Shown: piece after piece, positions 48,401 through 63,400 of the stretch | Layout of the letters: each line of letters opens with the position of its first letter | Numbering within the stretch: the first letter of the stretch is position 1 | Source: Siphonodentalium dalli | Taxonomy: Eukaryota > Mollusca > Scaphopoda > Gadilida > Siphonodentaliidae | Direction: 5' to 3' | DNA length: 64,000 bases | Assembly: GCA_032622095.1 (NCBI GenBank) | Contig: CP136068.1 | Location: 160,599,465 to 160,663,464, forward strand | Notes under the pieces: model-generated | The model's input: the letters and a program-made list of their open reading frames with translations, nothing else | What the model was told of the DNA's origin: nothing | Database searches by the model: none | Position numbers and translations under genes: made by a program

Positions 48401-51400
48401 CTAGGAGACACGTACTGGGGATCAGATAAACAGACCACCAGATCATTTATCTATACTCTAGGAGACACGTACTGGGGATCAGATAGACAGACCACCATAT
48501 CATTTATCTATACTCTAGGAGACACGTACTGGGGATCAGATAGACAGACCACCAGATCATTTATCTATACTCTAGGAGACACGTACTGGGGATCAGATAA
48601 ACAGACCACCAGATCATTTATCTATACTCTAGGAGACACGTACTGGGGATCAGATAGACAGACCACCAGATCATTTATCTATACTCTAGGAGACACGTAC
48701 TGGGGATCAGATAGACAGACCACCAGATCATTTATCTATACTCTAGGAGACACGTACTGGGGATCAGATAGACAGACCACCAGATCATTTATCTATACTC
48801 TAGGAGACACGTACTGGGGATCAGATAGACAGACCACCAGATCATTTATCTATACTCTAGGAGACACGTACTGGGGATCAGATAGACAGACCACCAGATC
48901 ATTTATCTATACTCCAGGAGACACGTACTGGGGATCAGATAAACAGACCACCAGATCATTTATCTATACTCCAGGAGACACGTACTGGGGATCAGATAGA
49001 CAGACCACCAGATCATTTATCTATACTCTAGGAGACACGTACTGGGGATCAGATAAACAGACCACCAGATCATTTATCTAAACTCTAGGAGACTAGTACT
49101 GGGGATCAGATAAACAGACCACCAGATCATTTATCTAAACTCTAGGAGACACGTACTGGGGATTAGATAAACAGACCACCAGATCATTTATCTATACTCT
49201 AGGAGACGCGTACTGGGGATCAGATAAACAGACCACCAGATCATTTATCTATACTCTAGGAGACACGTACTGGGGATCAGATAAACAGACCACCAGATCA
49301 TTTATCTATACTCTAGGAGACACGTACTGGGGATCAGATAGACAGACCACCAGATCATTTATCTATACTCCAGGAGGCACGTACTGGGGATCTGATAAAC
49401 AGACCACCAGATCATTTATCTATACTCTAGGAGACACGTACTGGGGATCAGATAGACAGACCACCAGATCATTTATCTATACTCCAGGAGATGCGTACTG
49501 GGGATCAGATAAACAGACCACCATATCATTTATCTATACTCTAGGAGACGCGTACTGGGGATCAGATAAACAGACCACCATATCATTTATCTATACTCTA
49601 GGAGACACGTACTGGGGATCAGATAAACAGACCACCAGATCATTTATCTATACTCCAGGAGACACGTACTGGGGATCAGATAGACAGACCACCAGATCAT
49701 TTATCTATACTCTAGGAGACACGTACTGGGGATCAGATAAACAGACCACCATATCATTTATCTATACTCTAGGAGACACGTACTGGGGATCAGATAGACA
49801 GACCACCAGATCATTTATCTATACTCTAGGAGACACGTACTGGGGATCAGATAAACAGACCACCATATCATTTATCTATACTCTAGGAGACGCGTACTGG
49901 GGATCAGATAAACAGACCACCATATCATTTATCTATACTCTAGGAGACACGTACTGGGGATCAGATAAACAGACCACCATATCATTTATCTATACTCTAG
50001 GAGACACGTACTGGGGATCAGATAGACAGACCACCAGATCATTTATCTATACTCTAGGAGACACGTACTGGGGATCAGATAAACAGACCACCAGATCATT
50101 TATCTATACTCTAGGAGACACGTACTGGGGATCAGATAGACAGACCACCAGATCATTTATCTATACTCTAGGAGACACGTACTGGGGATCAGATAGACAG
50201 ACCACCAGATCATTTATCTATACTCTAGGAGACACGTACTGGGGATCAGATAAACAGACCACCAGATCATTTATCTATACTCTAGGAGACACGTACTGGG
50301 GATCAGATAGACAGACCACCATATCATTTATCTATACTCTAGGAGACACGTACTGGGGATCAGATAGACAGACCACCAGATCATTTATCTATACTCTAGG
50401 AGACACGTACTGGGGATCAGATAAACAGACCACCAGATCATTTATCTATACTCTAGGAGACACGTACTGGGGATCAGATAGACAGACCACCAGATCATTT
50501 ATCTATACTCTAGGAGACACGTACTGGGGATCAGATAGACAGACCACCAGATCATTTATCTATACTCTAGGAGACACGTACTGGGGATCAGATAGACAGA
50601 CCACCAGATCATTTATCTATACTCTAGGAGACACGTACTGGGGATCAGATAGACAGACCACCAGATCATTTATCTATACTCTAGGAGACACGTACTGGGG
50701 ATCAGATAGACAGACCACCAGATCATTTATCTATACTCTAGGAGACACGTACTGGGGATCAGATAGACAGACCACCAGATCATTTATCTATACTCTAGGA
50801 GACACGTACTGGGGATCAGATAGACAGACCACCAGATCATTTATCTATACTCTAGGAGACACGTACTGGGGATCAGATAGACAGACCACCAGATCATTTA
50901 TCTATACTCTAGGAGACACGTACTGGGGATCAGATAGACAGACCACCAGATCATTTATCTATACTCTAGGAGACACGTACTGGGGATCAGATAGACAGAC
51001 CACCAGATCATTTATCTATACTCCAGGAGACGCGTACTGGGGATCAGATAGACAGACCACCATATCATTTATCTATACTCTAGGAGACACGTACTGGGGA
51101 TCTGATAAACAGACCACCAGATCATTTATCTATACTCCAGGAGACGCGTACTGGGGATCAGATAAACAGACCACCAGATCATTTATCTATACTCTAGGAG
51201 ACGCGTACTGGGGATCAGATAGACAGACCACCAGATCATTTATCTATACTCTAGGAGACGCGTACTGGGGATCAGATAAACAGACCACCAGATCATTTAT
51301 CTATACTCCAGGAGACGCGTACTGGGGATCAGATAGACAGACCACCAGATCATTTATCTATACTCTAGGAGACACGTACTGGGGATCAGATAAACAGACC

Positions 51401-54400
51401 ACCAGATCATTTATCTATACTCTAGGAGACACGTACTGGGGATCAGATAAACAGACCACCATATCATTTATCTATACTCTAGGAGACACGTACTGGGGAT
51501 CAGATAAACAGACCACCAGATCATTTATCTATACTCTAGGAGACACGTACTGGGGATCAGATAGACAGACCACCAGATCATTTATCTATACTCTAGGAGA
51601 CACGTACTGGGGATCAGATAGACAGACCACCATATCATTTATCTATACTCTAGGAGACACGTACTGGGGATCAGATAAACAGACCACCAGATCATTTATC
51701 TATACTCTAGGAGACGCGTACTGGGGATCAGATAGACAGACCACCAGATCATTTATCTATACTCTAGGAGACACGTACTGGGGATCAGATAGACAGACCA
51801 CCATATCATTTATCTATACTCTAGGAGACACGTACTGGGGATCAGATAAACAGACCACCAGATCATTTATCTATACTCTAGGAGACGCGTACTGGGGATC
51901 AGATAGACAGACCACCAGATCATTTATCTATACTCTAGGAGACACGTACTGGGGATCAGATAGACAGACCACCAGATCATTTATCTATACTCTAGGAGAC
52001 ACGTACTGGGGATCAGATAAACAGACCACCAGATCATTTATCTATACTCTAGGAGACACGTACTGGGGATCAGATAGACAGACCACCAGATCATTTATCT
52101 ATACTCTAGGAGACACGTACTGGGGATCAGATAAACAGACCACCAGATCATTTATCTATACTCTAGGAGACGCGTACTGGGGATCAGATAAACAGACCAC
52201 CAGATCATTTATCTATACTCTAGGAGACACGTACTGGGGATCAGATAAACAGACCACCATATCATTTATCTATACTCTAGGAGACACGTACTGGGGATCA
52301 GATAGACAGACCACCAGATCATTTATCTATACTCTAGGAGACTAGTACTGGGGATCAGATAGACAGACCACCAGATCATTTATCTATACTCCAGGAGGCA
52401 CGTACTGGGGATCAGATAGACAGACCACCAGATCATTTATCTATACTCTAGGAGACACGTACTGGGGATCTGATAAACAGACCACCAGATCATTTATCTA
52501 TACTCTAGGAGACTAGTACTGGGGATCAGATAAACAGACCACCAGATCATTTATCTATACTCCAGGAGGCACGTACTGGGGATCAGATAGACAGACCACC
52601 ATATCATTTATCTATACTCTAGGAGACACGTACTGGGGATCTGATAAACAGACCACCAGATCATTTATCTATACTCTAGGAGACTAGTACTGGGGATCAG
52701 ATAAACAGACCACCAGATCATTTATCTATACTCTAGGAGACACGTACTGGGGATCAGATAGACAGACCACCAGATCATTTATCTATACTCCAGGAGACAC
52801 GTACTGGGGATCAGATAAACAGACCACCAGATCATTTATCTATACTCCAGGAGACGCGTACTGGGGATCAGATAAACAGACCACCATATCATTTATCTAT
52901 ACTCCAGGAGACACGTACTGGGGATCAGATAAACAGACCACCAGATCATTTATCTATACTCTAGGAGACACGTACTGGGGATCAGATAGACAGACCACCA
53001 GATCATTTATCTATACTCCAGGAGACACGTACTGGGGATCAGATAGACAGACCACCAGATCATTTATCTATACTCTAGGAGACACGTACTGGGGATCAGA
53101 TAGACAGACCACCAGATCATTTATCTATACTCTAGGAGACTAGTACTGGGGATCAGATAGACAGACCACCAGATCATTTATCTATACTCTAGGAGACACG
53201 TACTGGGGATCAGATAGACAGACCACCAGATCATTTATCTATACTCTAGGAGACACGTACTGGGGATCAGATAAACAGACCACCAGATCATTTATCTAAA
53301 CTCTAGGAGACACGTACTGGGGATCTGATAAACAGACCACCAGATCATTTATCTATACTCTAGGAGACACGTACTGGGGATCAGATAAACAGACCACCAG
53401 ATCATTTATCTATACTCTAGGAGACACGTACTGGGGATCAGATAGACAGACCACCAGATCATTTATCTATACTCTAGGAGACACGTACTGGGGATCAGAT
53501 AAACAGACCACCAGATCATTTATCTAAACTCTAGGAGACACGTACTGGGGATCAGATAGACAGACCACCAGATCATTTATCTATACTCTAGGAGACACGT
53601 ACTGGGGATCAGATAAACAGACCACCAGATCATTTATCTATACTCTAGGAGACACGTACTGGGGATCAGATAGACAGACCACCAGATCATTTATCTATAC
53701 TCCAGGAGACGCGTACTGGGGATCAGATAAACAGACCACCATATCATTTATCTATACTCTAGGAGACGCGTACTGGGGATCAGATAAACAGACCACCATA
53801 TCATTTATCTATACTCTAGGAGACACGTACTGGGGATCAGATAAACAGACCACCAGATCATTTATCTATACTCCAGGAGACACGTACTGGGGATCAGATA
53901 GACAGACCACCAGATCATTTATCTATACTCTAGGAGACACGTACTGGGGATCAGATAAACAGACCACCAGATCATTTATCTAAACTCTAGGAGACTAGTA
54001 CTGGGGATCAGATAAACAGACCACCAGATCATTTATCTAAACTCTAGGAGACACGTACTGGGGATTAGATAAACAGACCACCAGATCATTTATCTATACT
54101 CTAGGAGACGCGTACTGGGGATCAGATAAACAGACCACCAGATCATTTATCTATACTCTAGGAGACACGTACTGGGGATCAGATAAACAGACCACCAGAT
54201 CATTTATCTATACTCTAGGAGACACGTACTGGGGATCAGATAGACAGACCACCAGATCATTTATCTATACTCCAGGAGGCACGTACTGGGGATCTGATAA
54301 ACAGACCACCAGATCATTTATCTATACTCTAGGAGACACGTACTGGGGATCAGATAGACAGACCACCAGATCATTTATCTATACTCCAGGAGACGCGTAC

Positions 54401-57400
54401 TGGGGATCAGATAAACAGACCACCATATCATTTATCTATACTCTAGGAGACGCGTACTGGGGATCAGATAAACAAACCACCATATCATTTATCTATACTC
54501 TAGGAGACACGTACTGGGGATCAGATAAACAGACCACCAGATCATTTATCTATACTCCAGGAGACACGTACTGGGGATCAGATAGACAGACCACCAGATC
54601 ATTTATCTATACTCTAGGAGACACGTACTGGGGATCAGATAAACAGACCACCATATCATTTATCTATACTCTAGGAGACACGTACTGGGGATCAGATAGA
54701 CAGACCACCAGATCATTTATCTATACTCTAGGAGACACGTACTGGGGATCAGATAAACAGACCACCATATCATTTATCTATACTCTAGGAGACGCGTACT
54801 GGGGATCAGATAAACATACCACCATATCATTTATCTATACTCTAGGAGACACGTACTGGGGATCAGATAAACAGACCACCATATCATTTATCTATACTCT
54901 AGGAGACACGTATTGGGGATCAGATAGACAGACCACCAGATCATTTATCTATACTCTAGGAGACACGTACTGGGGATCAGATAAACAGACCACCAGATCA
55001 TTTATCTATACTCTAGGAGACACGTACTGGGGATCAGATAGACAGACCACCAGATCATTTATCTATACTCTAGGAGACACGTACTGAGGATCAGATAGAC
55101 AGACCACCAGATCATTTATCTATACTCTAGGAGACACGTACTGGGGATCAGATAAACAGACCACCAGATCATTTATCTATACTCTAGGAGACACGTACTG
55201 GGGATCAGATAGACAGACCACCATATCATTTATCTATACTCTAGGAGACACGTACTGGGGATCAGATAGACAGACCACCAGATCATTTATCTATACTCTA
55301 GGAGACACGTACTGGGGATCAGATAGACAGACCACCAGATCATTTATCTATACTCTAGGAGACACGTACTGGGGATCAGATAGACAGACCACCAGATCAT
55401 TTATCTATACTCTAGGAGACACGTACTGGGGATCAGATAGACAGACCACCAGATCATTTATCTATACTCTAGGAGACACGTACTGGGGATCAGATAGACA
55501 GACCACCAGATCATTTATCTATACTCTAGGAGACACGTACTGGGGATCAGATAGACAGACCACCAGATCATTTATCTATACTCTAGGAGACACGTACTGG
55601 GGATCAGATAGACAGACCACCAGATCATTTATCTATACTCTAGGAGACACGTACTGGGGATCAGATAGACAGACCACCAGATCATTTATCTATACTCTAG
55701 GAGACACGTACTGGGGATCAGATAGACAGACCACCAGATCATTTATCTATACTCTAGGAGACACGTACTGGGGATCAGATAGACAGACCACCATATCATT
55801 TATCTATACTCTAGGAGACACGTACTGGGGATCAGATAAACAGACCACCAGATCATTTATCTATACTCTAGGAGACACGTACTGGGGATCAGATAGACAG
55901 ACCACCAGATCATTTATCTATACTCCAGGAGACGCGTACTGGGGATCAGATAAACAGACCACCATATCATTTATCTATACTCCAGGAGACGCGTACTGGG
56001 GATCAGATAGACAGACCACCAGATCATTTATCTATACTCTAGGAGACACGTACTGGGGATCTGATAAACAGACCACCAGATCATTTATCTATACTCCAGG
56101 AGACGCGTACTGGGGATCAGATAGACAGACCACCAGATCATTTATCTATACTCTAGGAGACGCGTACTGGGGATCAGATAAACAGACCACCAGATCATTT
56201 ATCTATACTCCAGGAGACGCGTACTGGGGATCAGATAGACAGACCACCAGATCATTTATCTATACTCTAGGAGACACGTACTGGGGATCAGATAAACAGA
56301 CCACCAGATCATTTATCTATACTCTAGGAGACACGTACTGGGGATCAGATAAACAGACCACCATATCATTTATCTATACTCTAGGAGACACGTACTGGGG
56401 ATCAGATAGACAGACCACCAGATCATTTATCTATACTCTAGGAGACACGTACTGGGGATCAGATAAACAGACCACCAGATCATTTATCTATACTCTAGGA
56501 GACACGTACTGGGGATCAGATAGACAGACCACCATATCATTTATCTATACTCTAGGAGACACGTACTGGGGATCAGATAAACAGACCACCAGATCATTTA
56601 TCTATACTCTAGGAGACACGTACTGGGGATCAGATAGACAGACCACCAGATCATTTATCTATACTCTAGGAGACACGTACTGGGGATCAGATAGACAGAC
56701 CACCATATCATTTATCTATACTCTAGGAGACACGTACTGGGGATCAGATAAACAGACCACCAGATCATTTATCTATACTCTAGGAGACGCGTACTGGGGA
56801 TCAGATAGACAGACCACCAGATCATTTATCTATACTCTAGGAGACACGTACTGGGGATCAGATAGACAGACCACCAGATCATTTATCTATACTCTAGGAG
56901 ACACGTACTGGGGATCAGATAAACAGACCACCAGATCATTTATCTATACTCTAGGAGACACGTACTGGGGATCAGATAGACAGACCACCAGATCATTTAT
57001 CTATACTCTAGGAGACACGTACTGGGGATCAGATAAACAGACCACCAGATCATTTATCTATACTCTAGGAGACACGTACTGGGGATCAGATAAACAGACC
57101 ACCATATCATTTATCTATACTCTAGGAGACACGTACTGGGAATCAGATAGACAGACCACCAGATCATTTATCTATACTCCAGGAGACGCGTACTGGGGAT
57201 CAGATAGACAGACCACCAGATCATTTATCTATACTCTAGGAGACGCGTACTGGGGATCAGATAAACAGACCACCAGATCATTTATCTATACTCTAGGAGA
57301 CACGTACTGGGGATCAGATAAACAGACCACCATATCATTTATCTATACTCTAGGAGACACGTACTGGGGATCAGATAGACAGACCACCAGATCATTTATC

Positions 57401-60400
57401 TATACTCTAGGAGACTAGTACTGGGGATCAGATAGACAGACCACCAGATCATTTATCTATACTCTAGGAGACACGTACTGGGGATCTGATAAACAGACCA
57501 CCAGATCATTTATCTATACTCTAGGAGACTAGTACTGGGGATCAGATAAACAGACCACCAGATCATTTATCTATACTCCAGGAGGCACGTACTGGGGATC
57601 AGATAGACAGACCACCATATCATTTATCTATACTCTAGGAGACACGTACTGGGGATCTGATAAACAGACCACCAGATCATTTATCTATACTCTAGGAGAC
57701 TAGTACTGGGGATCAGATAAACAGACCACCAGATCATTTATCTATACTCTAGGAGACACGTACTGGGGATCAGATAAACAGACCACCAGATCATTTATCT
57801 ATACTCCAGGAGACACGTACTGGGGATCAGATAGACAGACCACCAGATCATTTATCTATACTCCAGGAGACACGTACTGGGGATCAGATAAACAGACCAC
57901 CAGATCATTTATCTATACTCTAGGAGACGCGTACTGGGGATCAGATAAACAGACCACCAGATCATTTATCTATACTCCAGGAGACACGTACTGGGGATCA
58001 GATAAACAGACCACCAGATCATTTATCTATACTCCAGGAGACACGTACTGGGGATCAGATAGACAGACCACCAGATCATTTATCTATACTCTAGGAGACG
58101 CGTACTGGGGATCAGATAAACAGACCACCAGATCATTTATCTATACTCCAGGAGACACGTACTGGGGATCAGATAAACAGACCACCAGATCATTTATCTA
58201 TACTCTAGGAGACACGTACTGGGGATCAGATAAACAGACCACCAGATCATTTATCTATACTCCAGGAGACGCGTACTGGGGATCAGATAAACAGACCACC
58301 AGATCATTTATCTATTCTCCAGGAGACACGTACTGGGGATCAGATAAACAGACCACCAGATCATTTATCTATACTCTAGGAGACACGTACTGGGGATCAG
58401 ATAGACAGACCACCAGATCATTTATCTATACTCCAGGAGACGCGTACTGGGGATCAGATAAACAGACCACCATATCATTTATCTATACTCTAGGAGACAC
58501 GTACTGGGGATCAGATAAACAGACCACCAGATCATTTATCTATACTCTAGGAGACACGTACTGGGGATCAGATAGACAGACCACCAGATCATTTATCTAT
58601 ACTCTAGGAGACGCGTACTGGGGATCAGATAGACAGACCACCAGATCATTTATCTATACTCCAGGAGACACGTACTGGGGATCAGATAAACAGACCACCA
58701 GATCATTTATCTATACTCTAGGAGACACGTACTGGGGATCAGATAAACAGACCACCAGATCATTTATCTATACTCCAGGAGACGCGTACTGGGGATCAGA
58801 TAAACAGACCACCAGATCATTTATCTATACTCCAGGAGACGCGTACTGGGGATCAGATAAACAGACCACCAGATCATTTATCTATACTCTAGGAGACACG
58901 TACTGGGGATCAGATAAACAGACCACCAGATCATTTATCTATACTCTAGGAGACGCGTACTGGGGATCAGATAAACAGACCACCAGATCATTTATCTATA
59001 CTCCAGGAGACGCGTACTGGGGATCAGATAAACAGACCACCAGATCATTTATCTATACTCTAGGAGACACGTACTGGGGATCAGATAAACAGACCACCAG
59101 ATCATTTATCTATACTCCAGGAGACACGTACTGGGGATCAAATAAACAGACCACCAGATCATTTATCTATACTCTAGGAGACACGTACTGGTGATCAGAT
59201 AAACAGACCACCAGATCATTTATCTATACTCCAGGAGACACGTACTGGGGATCAGATAAACAGACCACCATATCATTTATCTATACTCTAGGAGACACGT
59301 ACTGGGGATCAGATAGACAGACCACCATATCATTTATCTATACTCTAGGAGACACGTACTGGGGATCAGATAGACAGACCACCATATCATTTATCTATAC
59401 TCCAGGAGACACGTACTGGGGATCAGATAAACAGACCACCATATCATTTATCTATACTCTAGGAGACACGTACTGGGGATCAGATAGACAGACCACCATA
59501 TCATTTATCTATACTCTAGGAGACACGTACTGGGGATCAGATAGACAGACCACCATATCATTTATCTATACTCTAGGAGACACGTACTGGGGATCAGATA
59601 AACAGACCACCAGATCATTTATCTATACTCTAGGAGACACGTACTGGGGATCAGATAGACAGACCACCAGATCATTTATCTATACTCCAGGAGGCACGTA
59701 CTGGGGATCTGATAAACAGACCACCAGATCATTTATCTATACTCTAGGAGACACGTACTGGGGATCAGATAGACAGACCACCAGATCATTTATCTATACT
59801 CTAGGAGACACGTACTGGGGATCAGATAGACAGACCACCAGATCATTTATCTATACTCCAGGAGACACGTACTGGGGATCAGATAAACAGACCACCAGAT
59901 CATTTATCTATACTCCAGGAGACACGTACTGGGGATCAGATAAACAGACCACCAGATCATTTATCTATACTCTAGGAGACACGTACTGGGGATCAGATAA
60001 ACAGACCACCAGATCATTTATCTATACTCCAGGAGACGCGTACTGGGGATCAGATAAACAGACCACCAGATCATTTATCTATACTCTAGGAGACGCGTAC
60101 TGGGATCAGATAGACAGACCACCAGATCATTTATCTATACTCCAGGAGACACGTACTGGGGATCAGATAAACAGACCACCAGATCATTTATCTATACTCT
60201 AGGAGACACGTACTGGGGATCAGATAAACAGACCACCAGATCATTTATCTATACTCCAGGAGACACGTACTGGGGATCAGATAAACAGACCACCAGATCA
60301 TTTATCTATACTCTAGGAGACACGTACTGGGGATCAGATAGACAGACCACCAGATCATTTATCTATACTCTAGGAGACGCGTACTGGGGATCAGATAAAC

Positions 60401-63400
60401 AGACCACCAGATCATTTATCTATACTCTAGGAGACACGTACTGCGGATCTGATAAACAGACCACCAGATCATTTATCTATACTCTAGGAGACACGTACTG
60501 GGGATCAGATAAACAGACCACCAGATCATTTATCTATACTCCAGGAGGCGCGTACTGGGGATCAGATAAACAGACTACCAGATCATTTATCTATACTCCA
60601 GGAGACGCGTACTGGGGATCAGATAAACAGACCACCAGATCATTTATCTATACTCTAGGAGACACGTACTGGGGATCAGATAAACAGACCACCAGATCAT
60701 TTATCTATACTCTAGGAGACGCGTACTGGGGATCAGATAAACAGACCACCAGATCATTTATCTATACTCCAGGAGACGCGTACTGGGGATCAGATAAACA
60801 GACTACCAGATCATTTATCTATACTCCAGGAGACGCGTACTGGGGATCAGATAAACAGACCACCAGATCATTTATCTATACTCTATGAGACGCGTACTGG
60901 GGATCAGATAGACAGACCACCAGATCATTTATCTATACTCTAGGAGACTAGTACTGGGGATCAGATAAACAGACCACCAGATCATTTATCTATACTCTAG
61001 GAGACACGTACTGGGGATCAGATAGACAGACCACCAGATCATTTATCTATACTCCAGGAGACGCGTACTGGGGATCAGATAAACAGACCACCAGATCATT
61101 TATCTATACTCTAGGAGACACGTACTGGGGATCAGATAAACAGACCACCAGATCATTTATCTATACTCCAGGAGACACGTACTGGGGATCAGATAGACAG
61201 ACCACCAGATCATTTATCTATACTCTAGGAGACACGTACTGGGGATCAGATAAACAGACCACCAGATCATTTATCTATACTCCAGGAGACGCGTACTGGG
61301 GATCAGATAAACAGACCACCAGATCATTTATCTATACTCTAGGAGACACGTACTGGGGATCAGATAAACAGACCACCAGATCATTTATCTATACTCCAGG
61401 AGACGCGTACTGGGGATCAGATAAACAGACCACCAGATCATTTATCTATACTCTAGGAGACACGTACTGGGGATCAGATAGACAGACCACCAGATCATTT
61501 ATCTATACTCTAGGAGACACGTACTGGGGATCAGATAAACAGACCACCAGATCATTTATCTATACTCTAGGAGACACGTACTGGGGATCAGATAAACAGA
61601 CCACCAGATCATTTATCTATACTCCAGGAGACGCGTACTGGGGATCAGATAGACAGACCACCATATCATTTATCTATACTCTAGGAGACACGTACTGGGG
61701 ATCAGATAAACAGACCACCATATCATTTATCTATACTCTAGGAGACACGTACTGGGGATCAGATAGACAGACCACCAGATCATTTATCTATACTCTAGGA
61801 GACACGTACTGGGGATCAGATAAACAGACCACCATATCATTTATCTATACTCTAGGAGACACGTACTGGGGATCAGATAGACAGACCACCAGATCATTTA
61901 TCTATACTCTAGGAGACACGTACTGGGGATCAGATAAACAGACCACCAGATCATTTATCTATACTCTAGGAGACGCGTACTGGGGATCAGATAAACAGAC
62001 CACCAGATCATTTATCTATACTCCAGGAGACGCGTACTGGGGATCAGATATACAGACCACCAGATCATTTATCTATACTCCAGGAGACACGTACTGGGGA
62101 TCAGATAGACAGACCACCAGATCATTTATCTATACTCTAGGAGACACGTACTGGGGATCAGATAAACAGACCACCAGATCATTTATCTATACTCCAGGAG
62201 ACACGTACTGGGGATCAGATAAACAGACCACCAGATCATTTATCTATACTCCAGGAGACACATACTGGGGATCAGATAGACAGACCACCAGATCATTTAT
62301 CTATACTCCAGGAGACACGTACTGGGGATCAGATAGACAGACCACCAGATCATTTATCTATACTCTAGGAGACACGTACTGGGGATCAGATAGACAGACC
62401 ACCAGATCATTTATCTATACTCCAGGAGACACGTACTGGGGATCAGATAGACAGACCACCAGATCATTTATCTATACTCTAGGAGACACGTACTGGGGAT
62501 CAGATAGACAGACCACCAGATCATTTATCTATACACTAGGAGACACGTACTGGGGATCAGATAAACAGACCACCAGATCATTTATCTATACTCCAGGAGA
62601 CACGTACTGGGGATCAGATAGACAGACCACCAGATCATTTATCTATACTCTAGGAGACTAGTACTGGGGATCAGATAGACAGACCACCAGATCATTTATC
62701 TATACTCCAGGAGACACGTACTGGGGATCAGATAGACAGACCACCATATCATTTATCTATACTCTAGGAGACACGTACTGGGGATCAGATAGACAGACCA
62801 CCAGATCATTTATCTATACTCCAGGAGACTAGTACTGGGGATCAGATAAACAGACCACCAGATCATTTATCTATACTCTAGGAGACACGTACTGGGGATC
62901 AGATAGACAGACCACCAGATCATTTATCTATACTCCAGGAGACACGTACTGGGGATCAGATAAACAGACCACCAGATCATTTATCTATACTCTAGGAGAC
63001 GCGTACTGGGGATCAGATAGACAGACCACCAGATCATTTATCTATACTCTAGGAGACACGTACTGGGGATCAGATAAACAGACCACCAGATCATTTATCT
63101 ATACTCTAGGAGACACGTACTGGGGATCAGATAGACAGACCACCAGATCATTTATCTATACTCTAGGAGACACGTACTGGGGATCAGATAGACAGACCAC
63201 CAGATCATTTATCTATACTCTAGGAGACACGTACTGGGGATCAGATAAACAGACCACCAGATCATTTATCTATACTCCAGGAGGCACGTACTGGGGATCA
63301 GATAGACAGACCACCAGATCATTTATCTATACTCCAGGAGACACGTACTGGGGATCAGATAGACAGACCACCAGATCATTTATCTAAACTCTAGGAGACA

